DNA of 64,000 nt from Cephalopachus bancanus (lineage: Eukaryota; Chordata; Mammalia; Primates; Tarsiidae): NCBI GenBank assembly GCA_027257055.1, contig JAPVLO010000277.1, forward strand, positions 3,720,001-3,784,000, given 5' to 3'. The translations under genes were made by a program, and so were the position numbers. Within the stretch, counting starts at the first letter, position 1, and every line of letters begins with the position of its first letter. The notes under the pieces were generated by a model. It was not told the DNA's origin, did no database searches, and saw only the letters and a program-made list of their open reading frames with translations. Shown here in pieces: positions 22,086-34,091 of this stretch.

Positions 22086-22445
22086 TTTTTTGTTTGTTTT
22101 GTTTTGTTTTTTGTTTGTTTGTTTTAGTTATTTTCATCTTCTCTCTTTCCATTTTTGATTATGTTTTCATACTTGCTTTGTTTCTGTTATTTTAATGCTT
22201 TTTTTTTTTAGACTTCTGTTTGTGTGTGGGTATTTTTGAGGGAAAGTTACATCAATGGGGAGGCTTTTGTTGATTTGTGTGTTTGTATGATTGTCTGTTT
22301 TTTTTTCTTTTCTGTCTTTGTTTGTGTCTCTTTTCATTTGTTAGTTAGTACACTTGTCTGTTTTCCCTCTTCTTCTTCTCTCTCTCACTTTCCTCTGGTC
22401 CTTCCTTTTCCCATTCGTTTCCTTTTTCTTACCTTATTTTGTTTT
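22084..22445 (+). repeat. T-rich/pyrimidine-rich block of the L1-B 5' leader
   Basis: About 360 nt of T/TG/TC-rich sequence on the sense strand, with a hydrophobic 131-codon frame crossing it (22224-22619). A matching block occurs in L1-C (49862-50245), so it belongs to this L1 subfamily and is not a local microsatellite. L1-A lacks it by deletion. Confidence 0.8.
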
Positions 22446-22788
22446 CGGGGGGAAACCTATACCCCTACTGCATGGACAGATTGTAAGGAGATAGGAAGTG
22501 GATTCCAGGGGGCCCACACACCTGTCAAGGGATACTGTAATCTGCAGATACCTGAATCACAGCTCCCCCCTCAATTTAATCTCAAAACTGCAAAGAGTAC
22601 AGCCCCCCCCACAGTCTAGCTTCAGAAATGAACAAAGCCAGAGGATCTACATAAGGAAGAATAGAAGATTGAACATACAGAAGTAAAAGCTATCTCCCCC
22701 ATCCCTAAACAATAAATTAAAGAAGAGGTTAAAAAAGGGGGGGGTGGAGAGAAAATCTATACAAATGAAGAAAAACCAAAGGAAGAAA

Positions 22789-23714
22789 ATGGGTCTCAAA
22801 CAGACCCCTGGGAGGTCAGCCACTAAGAATATAGACTTTGAAACACAAACAATGAAGAGCTCCCAGAATGGCTGATTTCAAATCACAAACCCAGATCTAA
22901 AGATATTAATAAAGAGAATAAATAGAAATGAGGAGTGATAAGAGGAAAGAATGAAGGAGTTGATAACTCAGATAACAGCAATAAAGAAAACAGTGAATGA
23001 AATAAATAACAAACTGATAAGCATGAGAAGCAGAATTAACCAAGCAAAAGAAAGAATCTCAGAGCTTGAGGACCAAAATATGGACTATCCCTAACTGTTA
23101 AAAACATAAAAATAAGCTGAAAAAGAACAAAACCTCCAAGATATTTCAAGAGGCCGAACCTAAGATTAATTGAAATACCTGAGGCAGAGAGAGAGAGACA
23201 GAGACAACCCTGGAGCAAACATTCCCTGAAATTTTCCAAGGAAAGTTCCCTCATCTCAGCAGTGATGTGACCATTCAAACACTAGAGATTCAGAGAACCC
23301 CTGCAAGACAACAAATGAGAAGACCAACTCCCAGACACATAGTATTTCACCTACACAAAGTAGGTATAAAAGTAAAAACTCCTAAAGGGAGCAAGAGAGA
23401 AAGGTCAGACTTCCTATTGGGAAAGACCAAACAGAATAGCAGCAGACTTATCTACAGAAACACTTCAGGCTAGGAGAGCTTGGAGCCCAATATTCAAAGT
23501 TCTCAAAGATAAATAACTTCAACCAAGAATTACCTACCCAGTTACGCTAAGCTTCATCAGTGATGGAGAATTAAAATCCTTCTCCGACATTCAATCCCTA
23601 AGAATTTATGATGCCTCCAGACCAGCTCTACAAGATACACTTAAGAAAGCATTAAACATGGATGAAAGGAAAAAAAGAACAACACTCTTCCCAATAATGC
23701 AGGGAAAAGATTGA
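22789..23714 (+). pseudogene. L1-B ORF1, broken
   Basis: Same inferred start context as L1-A (ATGGGTCTCAAACAGACC). Several indels and stops split the coiled coil. The C-terminal half is read at 23267-23473 (EIQRTPARQQMRRPTPRHIV), and the usual end (GAAAAGATTGA) is present. Confidence 0.85.
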
Positions 23715-23798
23715 AAACACACAAATTAATCCCAAAATCAAAAGAAAGACAACAAGCAAACAAACAGCAGCAACAACAACAAACTCTATAAGAATCTC

Positions 23799-26700
23799 AT
23801 GACAGGGATAAACTCTCATATCTCAGTAATTAGCCTGAATGTGAATGGACTAAATGCACTGCTGAAAAGACACAGAATGGCACATTGAATAAAGTATCAT
23901 GAGGCAACAATATATTGTCTCCAAGAGACTCATCTCAACAGACTCAAAGTAAGAGAATGGGAGACAAAATTTCAGGCCAATGGAACACAAAAGAAAGCTA
24001 GAGTCATGATCCTAATATCAGGCAAAATACCCTTTCAGCTATAAAAAATTTTTAAATATACAGAAAGTCATTATATAATGATAAAAGGTTCAATCCATCA
24101 ACAAGAAATATTCATCCTAAACATATATGCACCCAACATCGGAGCACCAATGTTCATAAAGCAGCTTCTAGGTGAACTAAAAAAAAATATTGACTCTAAC
24201 ACTATCATAGCTGGGGACTTAAGTACTCTCTCACAACCCTAGACAGATCATCAAGTTAAAAAATCAACAATGAGATCCAGAACCTCAATGTGACACTTGA
24301 CCAAATGGACTTAATTGATACCTACAGAACACTCCACCCAACAACCACAAAATATACATTCTACTCATCATACAGTGGAACGTACTCTAAGATCAACCAC
24401 ATCCTTGGCCATAAATCAAGCATAAACAAATACTATAAGACTGAAATACTGCCATGCACCTTCTCAGATCACAGTGGAATAAAAATAAATATCAACACCA
24501 ACAAAGTTCCTCCAAAACCCACAAAGACATGAACACTAAATAGCATAATGCTAAACAACTCCTGGGTTAACATGGAAATCAAACAGAGATTAAAAGATAC
24601 CTGGAAACAAATGAAAACAAAGAAACATCTTACCAAAACCTCTGGGATGCCATAAAAACAGTACTAAGACGGGAATTCATATCTCTACAGACAGACATGA
24701 AAATGGAAAGATCATAAGTTAGCAGCCTGACAAGTCACCTAAGGAAGGTGGAAAAGAAAGATCATCAAAACTCTAACTTCAGCAGAAGAATCTAGATCAC
24801 CTAAATGAAAGCCCCAATTTGTGACATAGAAGACAAAAATATAATACAAAAAAAATCAATGAAACTACAAGCTGGTTCTTTGAAAGGATAAACAAGATTG
24901 ATGGACCCCTAGCTAGACTGACCAAAAAAAAAAAAGAGAATAAAAGCCTGAATCAACACAATCAGAAATGCAAAAGATCAAGTCATAACTGACCCCAATG
25001 AAATACAAAAGATTATCAGAGATTACTATGTACACTTGCATGGAAACAAGCTAAAAAACCTAAATGAAATGGAGGACTTTCTTACATCACACAACCTACC
25101 TAAGTTGAAACAAGAAGAAATTGAAATCCTAAGTAGACCCATAACAACCTAGGAAATCGACTAAGTCAGAAGAAAACTACCTACAAAAAAAAGTCCTAGA
25201 CTAGATGACTTTCCAGCAGAATTCTCAAAACATACAAGAAGGAGTTGATACCAATCCTATTGAAAGTATTCCAGACAATCGAGAAAGATGGAACTCTCCC
25301 CAAATCATTTTATGAAGTTAACATCGAATTGATACCCAAACTGGGTAAAGATCCAACAAAGAAAGAGAACTGCAGGCCAATATCCTTGCTGAACATAGAT
25401 GCTAAAAATCTCAACAAGATTCTAACAAACTGGATCCAACAACACATCTCAAAAATCATCCATCATGGCCAAGTAGGCTTTATCCCCAGAATGCAGGGCT
25501 GGTTCAACATCTGCAAGACTATAAACATAATTAAATGCATCAACAGATGTAAAGACAAAAAACACATGATTATATCATAGATGCAGAAAAAGCTTTTGAT
25601 AAAACCCAGCACCCCTTCTTGATAAAAACCCTTGAACGTCTAACATGGATGGAACATACCTCAAAATAGTAAGAGCCATCTATGAGACAGCCACGGTCAA
25701 CAAACTGCTAAACAGACAGAAATTGGAACCATTTCCCCTCAAAACCGGAACAAGACTAGGATGCCTACTGTCACCCCTCCTGTTCAACATAGTATTGGAA
25801 ATCCTAGCTAGAGCAATCAGGCAAGAGAAGGAAATCAAGGGTATCCAAATAGGAAAAGAGGAAGTTAAATTATCCCTCTTTGCAGATGACATGATTCTAT
25901 ACCTCAAAAACCCAAGAGAATCTGTCAAAACCTTCTTGCACTGATAAAGGACTTTGGCAAAGTCTCAGGGTACAAATGTGCAAAAGCCAGTCGCATTCCT
26001 ATACATCAACAACAGACCAACAGAAACCCAAATAAAAAGCACAATTCCATTCACAATAACCACAAAAAAATTAAAACCCTTGGCATCTTCCTAACCAGAG
26101 AAGTCAAAGACCTTTACAATGAAAACTACAAAACACTGCTGAACTAAATCAAAGGTGACACAAACAAATGGAAAAATATTCCATGCTCATGGATTGGAAG
26201 AATCAACATTGTTAAGATGTCCATCCTACCCAAGGCAATCTACAGATTTAATGCAATACCCATTACATTACCAGCAGCATTCTTCTCAGACCTGGAAACA
26301 GCAATACAGAAATTCATATGGAAACATAAATAACCACGAATTGCCAAAACAATCCTCAGCAAAAAAACAAAAACAAAAAACACAGTGGGAGGTATCATGC
26401 TACCAGACTTTAAGCTTTATTATGACGCTACAATAATCAAAACTGCCTGGTACTAGTATAAGGATAGAGATTCTAGAAGCAAAACCTCAATTTCTTAACC
26501 AGCTCATCTTTGACAAAGCCTCCACCAACAACCAGTGGGGAGAGGAGAACCTATTCGGTAAAAGATGCTGAGAAAACTAGCTGACCACATGCAGAAGATT
26601 GAAACAGGACCCTTACCTATAACCATATACAAAAATTAACTCTAAATGGAACAAAGACCTAAATGTAAAGTCTCAAACTATAAGAACCTTAGAAGATGCA

Positions 26701-27892
26701 GGAGACACCCTAATGGAAATTGGAACTGGCAACCAATTCCTAAGCAAAACCCAAGTGCTCATGCCATAAGAGATAAGATAGACAAGTGGGACCTTATCAA
26801 ACTGACAAGCTTCTGCAAAGCCAAAGAAACTATCAAGAGAACAGGGAGACAGTCCACAGACTGGGAAAAAAGTATTTACCAACTGTATATCTGACAAAGG
26901 CCTAACATCTAGGATCTACAAGGAACTCAAATGTGCTGAAAAGAAAAAAACAACAGTCCCATTACAAAGTGGGCAAAAGATATGAGAAGACGCTTCTCAA
27001 AAGAAGACACGCGAGCAGCCAACAGATACATGAAAAAATGCTCAGTCTCACTAGTCAACAAAGAAATGCAAATGAAAGCCAAACTGAGAGACCACCTAAC
27101 TCCAGTCAGGATGGCTATCATCAATAACTCAAAAAACAACAGATGCTGGAGAGGATGCGGCAAAAAGGGAACATTTCCGCACTGTTGGTGGGAATGTAAA
27201 CTAATATAACCTCTGTGGAAAACAGTGTGGCAATTTCTAAAAGATCTAAAAATTGACCTCCCATACAACCCCGCAATCCCCTTACTGGGAATATACCTGG
27301 AGGAACTCAAATACCTCTATGAAAAAGATACCAGCCAAGCTCAATGGCTCAGCCTGTAATGCCAGCGCTTTGGGAGGCTAAGGTGAGTGGATTGCCAGAG
27401 CCTGTGGGTTCGAGACCCACCTGGGCAATTTGGTGAGACCTCATCTCTACAATAAATCAAAAAATTAGCTGGGCATGGTAGCGTGCGCCTGTAGTTCTGG
27501 CTACTTGGAAGGCTGAGGCGGAAGGATCGCTGAAACCCATTAGCTTGAGGCTGCGGTGGCCAGGAGTGTGCCAATGCACTCCAGTCTGAGTGACAGAGTG
27601 AGACTCCAACTCAAAAAAAAAAGAAAAAGATACCTGCACACGCATGTTTATTGCAGCATTATCTACAATAGCAAAAACATGGAACTGACCGTGTTGCCCA
27701 TTGAAAGAGGACTGGATAAAAAATGTGGTACATACACATGATGGAATATTGCACAGTCATAAAAAAGGACAAAATTATGAACTTCGCAGTAACCTGGATG
27801 GACTTACAGTCTATAATACTCAGTGATCTATCACAGAAACAAAGAACCGTGTATCACATGTTCTCAGTCATAAATGGACCTTGAACAACTAC
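23799..27892 (+). pseudogene. L1-B ORF2 (endonuclease/reverse transcriptase), broken
   Basis: Starts at ATG 23799. Endonuclease pieces include QMDLIDTYR (near 24300) and KINHILGHK. Reverse transcriptase is readable in two frames: 25245-25580 ([30 protein letters not shown]) and 25645-25944, which carries [12 protein letters not shown], the catalytic FADD at about 25879-25890. A 1-nt loss near 25577 shifts the frame at the IDAEKAFD motif. The C-terminal cysteine region (CWRGCGKKGTFPHCWWECK) lies at about 27140-27205. An Alu disrupts it at 27334. No active product is possible. Confidence 0.92.
27334..27622 (+). mobile_element. Alu inside the L1-B ORF2 end
   Basis: Lemur-type Alu starting GCCAAGCTCAATGGCTCAGC. 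Perfect TSD GAAAAAGATACC (27321-27332 and 27623-27634). Confidence 0.95.
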
Positions 27893-28067
27893 CGTAATGC
27901 TACGGAAACGGATTGGCAATAGTGAGGAACTGTCAGGGGAGGGCAGGGTTGGGATTGGCAGTAGCGGGAAACTGCCGGGGTGGGGGTGGCACACCTCATC
28001 AACAAGGGTACCTGCAAAATGAACATTTGTATACCTAAACCTGAATTGTACCCCACATATATAAATT

Positions 28068-28367
28068 TTTTTTTTTTTTTTTTTTTTTTAGTTGGAGTCT
28101 CACTGTCACCCAGACTGGAGTGCAGTGGCCGCTCCCGGCCACTGCAGCCCCGACCTGCTGGGCTCCGGCGATCCTTCCGCCTCAGCCTTCCACGTAGCCG
28201 GAACTACAGGCGCGCGCTACCACGCCCGGCTAATTTTTTTTTTTTTATTGTAGAGATGAGGTCTTGCCAAGTTGCCCAGGCGGGTCTTGAACCCACGGGC
28301 TCAGGCAATCCACTCACTTCGGCCTCCCAAAGTGCTGGGATTACAGGCTGAGCCACCGAGCCCGGCC
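28068..28367 (-). mobile_element. Alu, lemur-type, in the L1-B tail
   Basis: Antisense, near-consensus copy (CCGCTCCCGGCCACTGCAGC). It begins with a long T run directly after the L1-B 3' end and is followed by A-rich AATTAAAAATTAAAA, which suggests insertion into the L1 poly(A) tail. Confidence 0.94.
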
Positions 28368-28392
28368 TAAAATTAAAAATTAAAAAAAAAAA

Positions 28393-28471
28393 GACTCCTG
28401 GGCTCAAGCCATATTCCTGCCTCAGCCTCCCAAAGTGTTGGGATTACAGGCATGAACCATTGCACTCAGCC
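28393..28471 (-). mobile_element. Alu left-arm fragment, duplicated locally
   Basis: Old Alu left arm (GACTCCTGGGCTCAAGCCAT to GCACTCAGCC) without its other half. It and the 17 bases after it match 30085-30179, indicating a local duplication. Confidence 0.85.
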
Positions 28472-29031
28472 CAGAAGTCACTTTTTAGACCTGTAGCTCT
28501 AAACAATGAAAAATAAAATATTGCAATTCTTGAAAATTTCCCATAAAGCCGAGGATGTCATTGGACTATAGGTCAGTGGGCCCCACCTGGTCCAGGCCAG
28601 GCCGAGTGGAGCTGTCCCAGGTGCCAGGGCAGAGACGACTGCAATGGCTGGTGAGACCGCCAGCCAAGCGTCAGCTCTCACTGGGTTTGCAACTCCACAT
28701 CCAGTACTTCAACCCGCTTTCCTCCTCCCATGCTCTAACCCTAAATGATGACGATGGTCATTGTCATCCCAGAAACTTAACAAATAATTTTTGAATCTTC
28801 AGCTCCTCAGGGATTGTGGGAAGAATAAGTAAATGTTCAAACTATTTAAGTGGGTTTGGGCACATTCGAAGCTAGTAAAGTTTTCTACCATTTAACCCCC
28901 AGCTTTACATACATGAAAGTCAGTAAAATGAGATGCAAAATCGAGCCCCTCAATGCTTGAAAAAACAGAGTCGACCTTGACATGTGCAAAGCGTCTATCC
29001 TAAAACCTTCCTCAGTCCCATGCTTGGGAAC
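28472..29031. other. Unassigned single-copy-like sequence
   Basis: About 560 bases. The first 17 (CCAGAAGTCACTTTTTA) are shared with 30163-30179; the rest is absent from that copy. Small frames (28499-28681 minus, 28555-28794 plus) have no domain. Confidence 0.45.
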
Positions 29032-29353
29032 AGTGACACAGCATAAAACCTCCCCCCCCCGGTATTAGTCAGGATTCTTGATTGTAAATGACAAGAAGGA
29101 GGAGAGTATTGAAAGACGCATTTCAAAGAACGGCTGAACAACAAAGTCTAGGAAAAGACAGGTGCAGTGGGCCTCCACAAAGACGGGAAGTGGGACTATA
29201 AATACGGAACTCTCTCTGTCTCTCATCATGCTTCCTGCAAGACTGTCGTGGTTTTCTCCACATGGCAGAAACTATGACTTCTGAGAGAGCAAGAATTACC
29301 AGCGGCAAGGAGTTCCTCAAGCCTTTTCTGGTGGTTAGTTCAGAAACCCTGAA
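29032..29353. other. Duplicated block and old repeat-like sequence
   Basis: GGTATTAGTCAGGATTCTTG and neighbours (29032-29092) recur at 30189-30245. The rest, including GGCAGAAACTATGACTTCTG, resembles an old interspersed repeat whose family I cannot name. Confidence 0.5.
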
Positions 29354-29354
29354 A

Positions 29355-29657
29355 AGAGGGTACGGTGGTTCCTATAATCCCTGCACTTGGGGAGGCCAAG
29401 TGGAAGGATCACTTGAGCCCAGGAGTTCAAGACCAGCCTGGCAACACAGTGAGACTTCATCCTTACAAAAGATAAAAAAAAAAAACCAGGTGTGGTGGTG
29501 CACGCTGGTAGTCCCAGTTACTTGGGTGACTGAGGCGGGAGGATGGCCTGAGCCTCACCTGAGCCTAGGAGGTCAAGGCTGCGGTGAACCATGACTGTGC
29601 CACTGCATTGCAGCCTGGGGGACAGAATGAGACTCTCACTCAAAAAATAAAAAAATA
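29355..29657 (+). mobile_element. Alu, old type
   Basis: Diverged dimer; the right arm contains a small tandem duplication (GCCTGAGCCTCACCTGAGCC). Confidence 0.88.
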
Positions 29658-29900
29658 CTGAGCAGAGTCTTTGATTGGCCAGGCCAGGGTGGATGTCCAC
29701 CCCAGACTGCTATAAGAACATGGCAGCTCCTGCCAGAATCAAATGACTGGGAATAAAAGGCAGCACTTCTCAAAACACAGGGGGTACAGGGAAGACCAAA
29801 ATAGACAAACAGGCAAACAGAGATCTATTAACATCTTGCAAGAAGGAATGCTGTAAAACTGAAAGCTGTCAGTGGTATTTCAGGTCTTTATTGAAGTTCC

Positions 29901-30163
29901 TTTTTTTTTAAGAGCTAGAGTCTGGCTTTGTTGCCCAGGCTAGAGTGCAGTGGTATGGTCATAGCTCAGTCCCAGACTCAAGCAAGTCGCTGGGATTATA
30001 GGCATGTGCCACCATGCCCACCCAACGTTTAAAAAAGTTTTTTGTAGAGATGGGAGTCTCACTATGTTTCCCAGTCTGCTCTTAGACTCCTGGGCTCAAG
30101 CCATCTTCCTGCTTCAGCCTCCCAAAGTGCTGGGATTACAGACATGAGCCATTGCGCTTGGCC
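29901..30163 (-). mobile_element. Alu, old type, shortened
   Basis: Antisense, with an internal deletion in the right arm (CATAGCTCAGTCCCAGACTC). Its left-arm end is the second copy of the duplicated block at 28393. Confidence 0.87.
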
Positions 30164-30515
30164 CAGAAGTCACTTTTTATGCGCTAAGCTGACATAACAC
30201 AAAACTTCCCCCGGTATTAGTCAGGATTCTTGACTGTAAATGAGAGAAACTCAATGAGCTAAGCTGCCGTGAGACCAGAGGGCTAGGCCTTTGCCTGAGC
30301 GCTCTTAGCAAGAGCTCCCTTCCATATCCCAGCCTTACCACTCTCACATAATTTAAAATCATCCCACCTTAGCAAAATCCAAACTGTTATATGTCATCCA
30401 CCTTCCGATTGTTCACAGATGGTACAGTATTAATGACCAAGGTCTAGGAAATAAGTCTGAAAGGCAAGTGCTTCTCAGAAATGAGTAGATTTTTATGTAT
30501 AAAAAAGCAGAATAA
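30164..30515. other. Second copy of the local duplication plus spacer
   Basis: CCAGAAGTCACTTTTTA (30163-30179) and the GGTATTAGTCAGGATTCTTG block (30189-30245) match 28472-28488 and 29032-29092. The remainder is unassigned. Confidence 0.5.
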
Positions 30516-30814
30516 GCCGGGCTCGGTGGCTCAGCCTGTAATCCTGCGCCTTTGGGAGGCTGAGGTAAGTGGATTGCCTGAGCCTGCGGGTTCGAGACCC
30601 GCCTGGGCAGGCGAGACCTCATCTCTATAATAAAATCAAAAAATTAGCCGGGCGTGGTAGCGCGCACCTGTAATTCTGGCTATTCAGAAGGCTGAGATGG
30701 AAGGATCGCTGGAGCCCAGTAGGTCGACGCTGCGGTGGCCGGGAGCAGCCACTGCACTCCAGTCTGGGCGACAGAGTGAGACTCCAACTCAAAACAAAAA
30801 ACAAACAAACAAAC
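30516..30814 (+). mobile_element. Alu, lemur-type
   Basis: Near-consensus, with CAAA-repeat tail; AAAAAGCAGAATA before and AAAAAGCACAATA after look like the TSD. Confidence 0.94.
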
Positions 30815-30829
30815 AAAAAAAGCACAATA

Positions 30830-31040
30830 GTTCCCAAAGAGCCTGCATCCTCCTTGCCATGCACTCAATCACCAACTAACTCCTGCTGTCTCTAGGTCAA
30901 AAGCACCACTCTAAAGAGACCTTCCTCTCTCTGGAGACCACTGACCTGGTTCAGGGCCCCCATCATGCCAGGTTGGATCGTTGCTTGAATAGCAGAGTGA
31001 GAACTATGATGTCTAGGCTCTTGTTAGTTAAATATCTATT
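30830..31040. other. Unassigned spacer
   Basis: About 200 bases, no repeat or gene recognised. Confidence 0.4.
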
Positions 31041-31053
31041 AAGAATGAATGAT

Positions 31054-31639
<586 letters not shown>

Positions 31640-31933
31640 GCCAGGTACAGTGACTCATGCCTTTAATCCCAGCATTTTGGAAGGTGGAGGCAAGAGGATT
31701 GCCTGAGCCTGCAGGTTTGAGACTAGCCTGGGCAACTTGGCAAGATCTTATCTCTACAGTAAATCAAAAAAATTAGCTGGCCTGATGGCACATGCCTGTA
31801 ATTCCAGCTACTTGGAAGACTGAGTTGAAAGGATCATCTGAGCCCAGCAGGTTGAGGCTGTGGTGGCCCTGAGCAGCGTGCCACTGCATTCCATCCTGGG
31901 CAACAGAGTGAGATTCTGATTTAAAAAAAAAAA
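31640..31933 (+). mobile_element. Alu 3 of a four-Alu array
   Basis: Starts at the A tail of Alu 2 without spacer; linker ACAGTAAATCAAAAAAATTA. Confidence 0.93.
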
Positions 31934-31935
31934 GT

Positions 31936-32206
31936 GGCCGGGTGGGGTGACCCAAGCCTGTAATTCCAGTACTTTGGGAGGCTGAGGTGAGAGGATTGCC
32001 TGAGCCCGTGGGTTCATCTCTACAATAAATAAAAAATAAGCTGAGCACAGTAGCATGCTCCTGTAGTTCCAGCTACTCGGAAGGTTGAGATGGAAGGATC
32101 GCCGGAGCCCAGCAGGTTGACACTGGGGTGACCGTGAGTGTGCCATTGCACTCCAGCCTGGGCGATGGAGTGAGACTCTAACTCAAAAAAAAAAAAAAAA
32201 AAGAAA
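31936..32206 (+). mobile_element. Alu 4 of a four-Alu array
   Basis: Starts at the A tail of Alu 3. The left arm lacks about 35 bp between GGGTTC and ATCTCTACAA. The tail ends before GGATGACTTG. Confidence 0.92.
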
Positions 32207-32254
32207 AGGATGACTTGTTATCCCAGAGTATATGAACAAAGCCAAGACTAGGAA

Positions 32255-32435
32255 AATGACAAGAGTATGTATTTTAGAATCAGACAGTTCTGGCTTAAAT
32301 CTAGCTGTATCAGTCACTCTTTGCATGACCATGGCAAATTACTGAATCCCTCTGAGTCTGACTTTCTTATAAAACAGGCATAATAACATTTGCCTTGAAG
32401 ACCTATTGTAAAGATTAAATCAGGGGGCAGATTTT
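32255..32435 (+). mobile_element. MIR SINE
   Basis: Sense MIR: CAGTTCTGGCTTAAATCTAG, GCATGACCATGGCAAATTAC, CTCTGAGTCTGACTTTCTTA, TAAAGATTAAATCAG. Confidence 0.8.
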
Positions 32436-32864
32436 AAAGTGCCCAAAATATTGAAGGAATGTATATATATATATTCTGATACGAGGCGTCATTTCAGAGG
32501 CCTCATGTGAATCTCACAAAGGTCAGTAAACAAACACAAAGGGAATGTAGAGGGGCAGAAAAATAAACCCGCCGCTGTCTTCCTGTCTTGTTTTGGCTCC
32601 CAACGATCTGCCATTTTTTTCCCCCTATTGTTCCCCCCCAAGCCTAAAAGAGTAGCCTAAATAGAACTTCTTTGTCTTCCTTGTTAAAGTAGTGTTTTGA
32701 TATAGAATCAGGACCCGAAGAAAAAGGTCCAGAGTCATTCTGTCTTGGAACTGGGTTGAGCCAGCCTGTGTTTTAGAAGATAGAAAAGTTTGAAAATTGA
32801 GCAGAAAGCAGGGAATTCCCATCTTCCCATACTCAGGATCAAGTTGTCAGTATTTAAGGTACCA
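32436..32864. other. Unassigned sequence with a TA tract
   Basis: About 430 bases with a short TATATATATATA stretch at 32462-32475. No gene or repeat recognised. Confidence 0.4.
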
Positions 32865-33205
32865 GAGGAGCTAACTCTAAAATCCACATGGGAGACCAAA
32901 GAACTAGGAATAGCAAAAAATAATTCTGAAAAAAGAAAAACAAGGTAGACTTTATTATACCTATGAGCTATTAAGACACAGTAAGGCATAGTATTAAGAC
33001 TGTGTGATATTAGTTCATGGATAGTTAACCAGATCAACTGAACAGAGGGGCCCCAAACTAACTCCTGCAAGGACAGGACACACATACCTGTATGGACAGA
33101 CAGACATAACAAATCAGTAGAGAAAGCACGGAGAAATAATCAGTAAAGAAAGAATACAATAAGGGTGCTGGACCAATCGATTCTCCATATTAAAGAGAAA
33201 AGAAA
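32865..33205 (+). mobile_element. Old L1M ORF2 fragment
   Basis: AAATCCACATGGGAGACCAA, GAACTAGGAATAGCAAAAAA, AATTCTGAAAAAAGAAAAAC and GGGTGCTGGACCAATCGATT follow the order of the 3' ORF2 region of old L1M elements. It is heavily mutated. Confidence 0.7.
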
Positions 33206-33210
33206 ATTGA

Positions 33211-33484
33211 GGCTAGGCATGGCATCTCACACCGGTAATCCCAGCACTCTGGGAGGCTGAGGTGGGAGGACCACTTGAACCCTCCCACCTCACCTCAGTT
33301 TGAGACCAGCCTAGGCAACATAACGAGATATCATCTCTACAAAAAAAAAATACAGAAAAGTTTATCTGGGTGTGGTGGCAGGGACCTGTAGTCCCAGCTA
33401 CTCAGGAGGCTGAGATGGGAGGATCGCCTGAGGCCAGGAGTTTGAGTCAGGGCAACAGGGCAACATAGCAAGACCCCATCTCCA
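33211..33484 (+). mobile_element. Alu with an internal templated inversion
   Basis: Old-type Alu in which the left arm contains CCTCCCACCTCA (33281-33292), the exact reverse complement of its own TGAGGTGGGAGG (33258-33269). The right arm is shortened after GCCAGGAGTTTGAG. Confidence 0.85.
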
Positions 33485-33589
33485 ATTGAGATAAATATTT
33501 TACAAGTGTGCCCTATCTTCCACATACACATACGTAGTAACAGGATGACCACATGCATTGAAATGAAGCACACCTCACCCGGGACTGGG

Positions 33590-33780
33590 GAGGGGCATGC
33601 CTCTGGAAAGGAGGGAGGGGAGGGCAAAGAGGGAAATTGGGAGAGGTGCACAGGGCTTTAGCAACATCTGTGTTTTATTATTTAAAAGATGGATCTGGAG
33701 CAAAAAGCCAGAATGTGAAGATGCGTCAAAGCTGAATGGTGAGTATGTGATATTATTCGCCATACTTTTCTGAATGCTTA
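33590..33780 (+). mobile_element. L1M-type 3' UTR fragment
   Basis: AGGGAGGGGAGGGCAAAGAG, CAGGGCTTTAGCAACATCTG, GATGGATCTGGAGCAAAAAG, CCATACTTTTCTGAATGCTT follow old L1M 3' ends. The young Alu at 33793 is inserted at its end. Confidence 0.7.
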
Positions 33781-33792
33781 AAATGTTTCCAA

Positions 33793-34079
33793 GCCAGGCT
33801 CAGTGGCTCAGCCTGCAATCTCGCGCCTTTGGGAGGCTGAGATGAGTGGATTGCCTGAGCCCGTGGGTTCGAGACCCGCCTGGGCAGGCAGGACCTCATC
33901 TCTACAATAAAATAAAATAAAAATTAGCTGGGCGTGGTAGTGCGCGCCTGTAATTCCGGCTACTCGGAAGGCGGAGGCGAAAGGATCGCCGGAGCCCAGC
34001 AGGTCGAGGCTGCGGTGGCTGGGAGCGGCCACTACACTCCAGTCTGGGCGACAGAGTGAGACTCCAACTCAAAAAAAAA
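33793..34079 (+). mobile_element. Alu, lemur-type
   Basis: Perfect TSD AAATGTTTCCAA (33781-33792 and 34080-34091). Confidence 0.95.
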
Positions 34080-34091
34080 AAATGTTTCCAA

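Larger units (their letters stand above)
21357..28067 (+). mobile_element. L1-B: full-length lemur-type L1, inactive
   Basis: About 6.7 kb including one inserted Alu: 5' leader from GGATTTCCTGCAAGATGG, a T-rich block, ORF1, ORF2 and a 3' UTR ending GTACCCCACATATATAAA. A-rich remnants at 28368-28392 after the next Alu are probably its tail. No TSD was found, because the left flank is L1-A and the right flank is an Alu scrap. Frames in both ORFs are broken. Confidence 0.93.

Noticed and set aside
22224..22619. 131-codon hydrophobic frame that looks like a membrane protein
   Set aside because: The F/L/S/C-rich composition is forced by the T-rich L1 leader. The related L1-C frame aligns poorly at the protein level.
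28393..28471. Alu scrap as the lost half of an Alu split by L1-B
   Set aside because: The matching other half is not upstream of L1-A or L1-B, so a simple insertion model fails.
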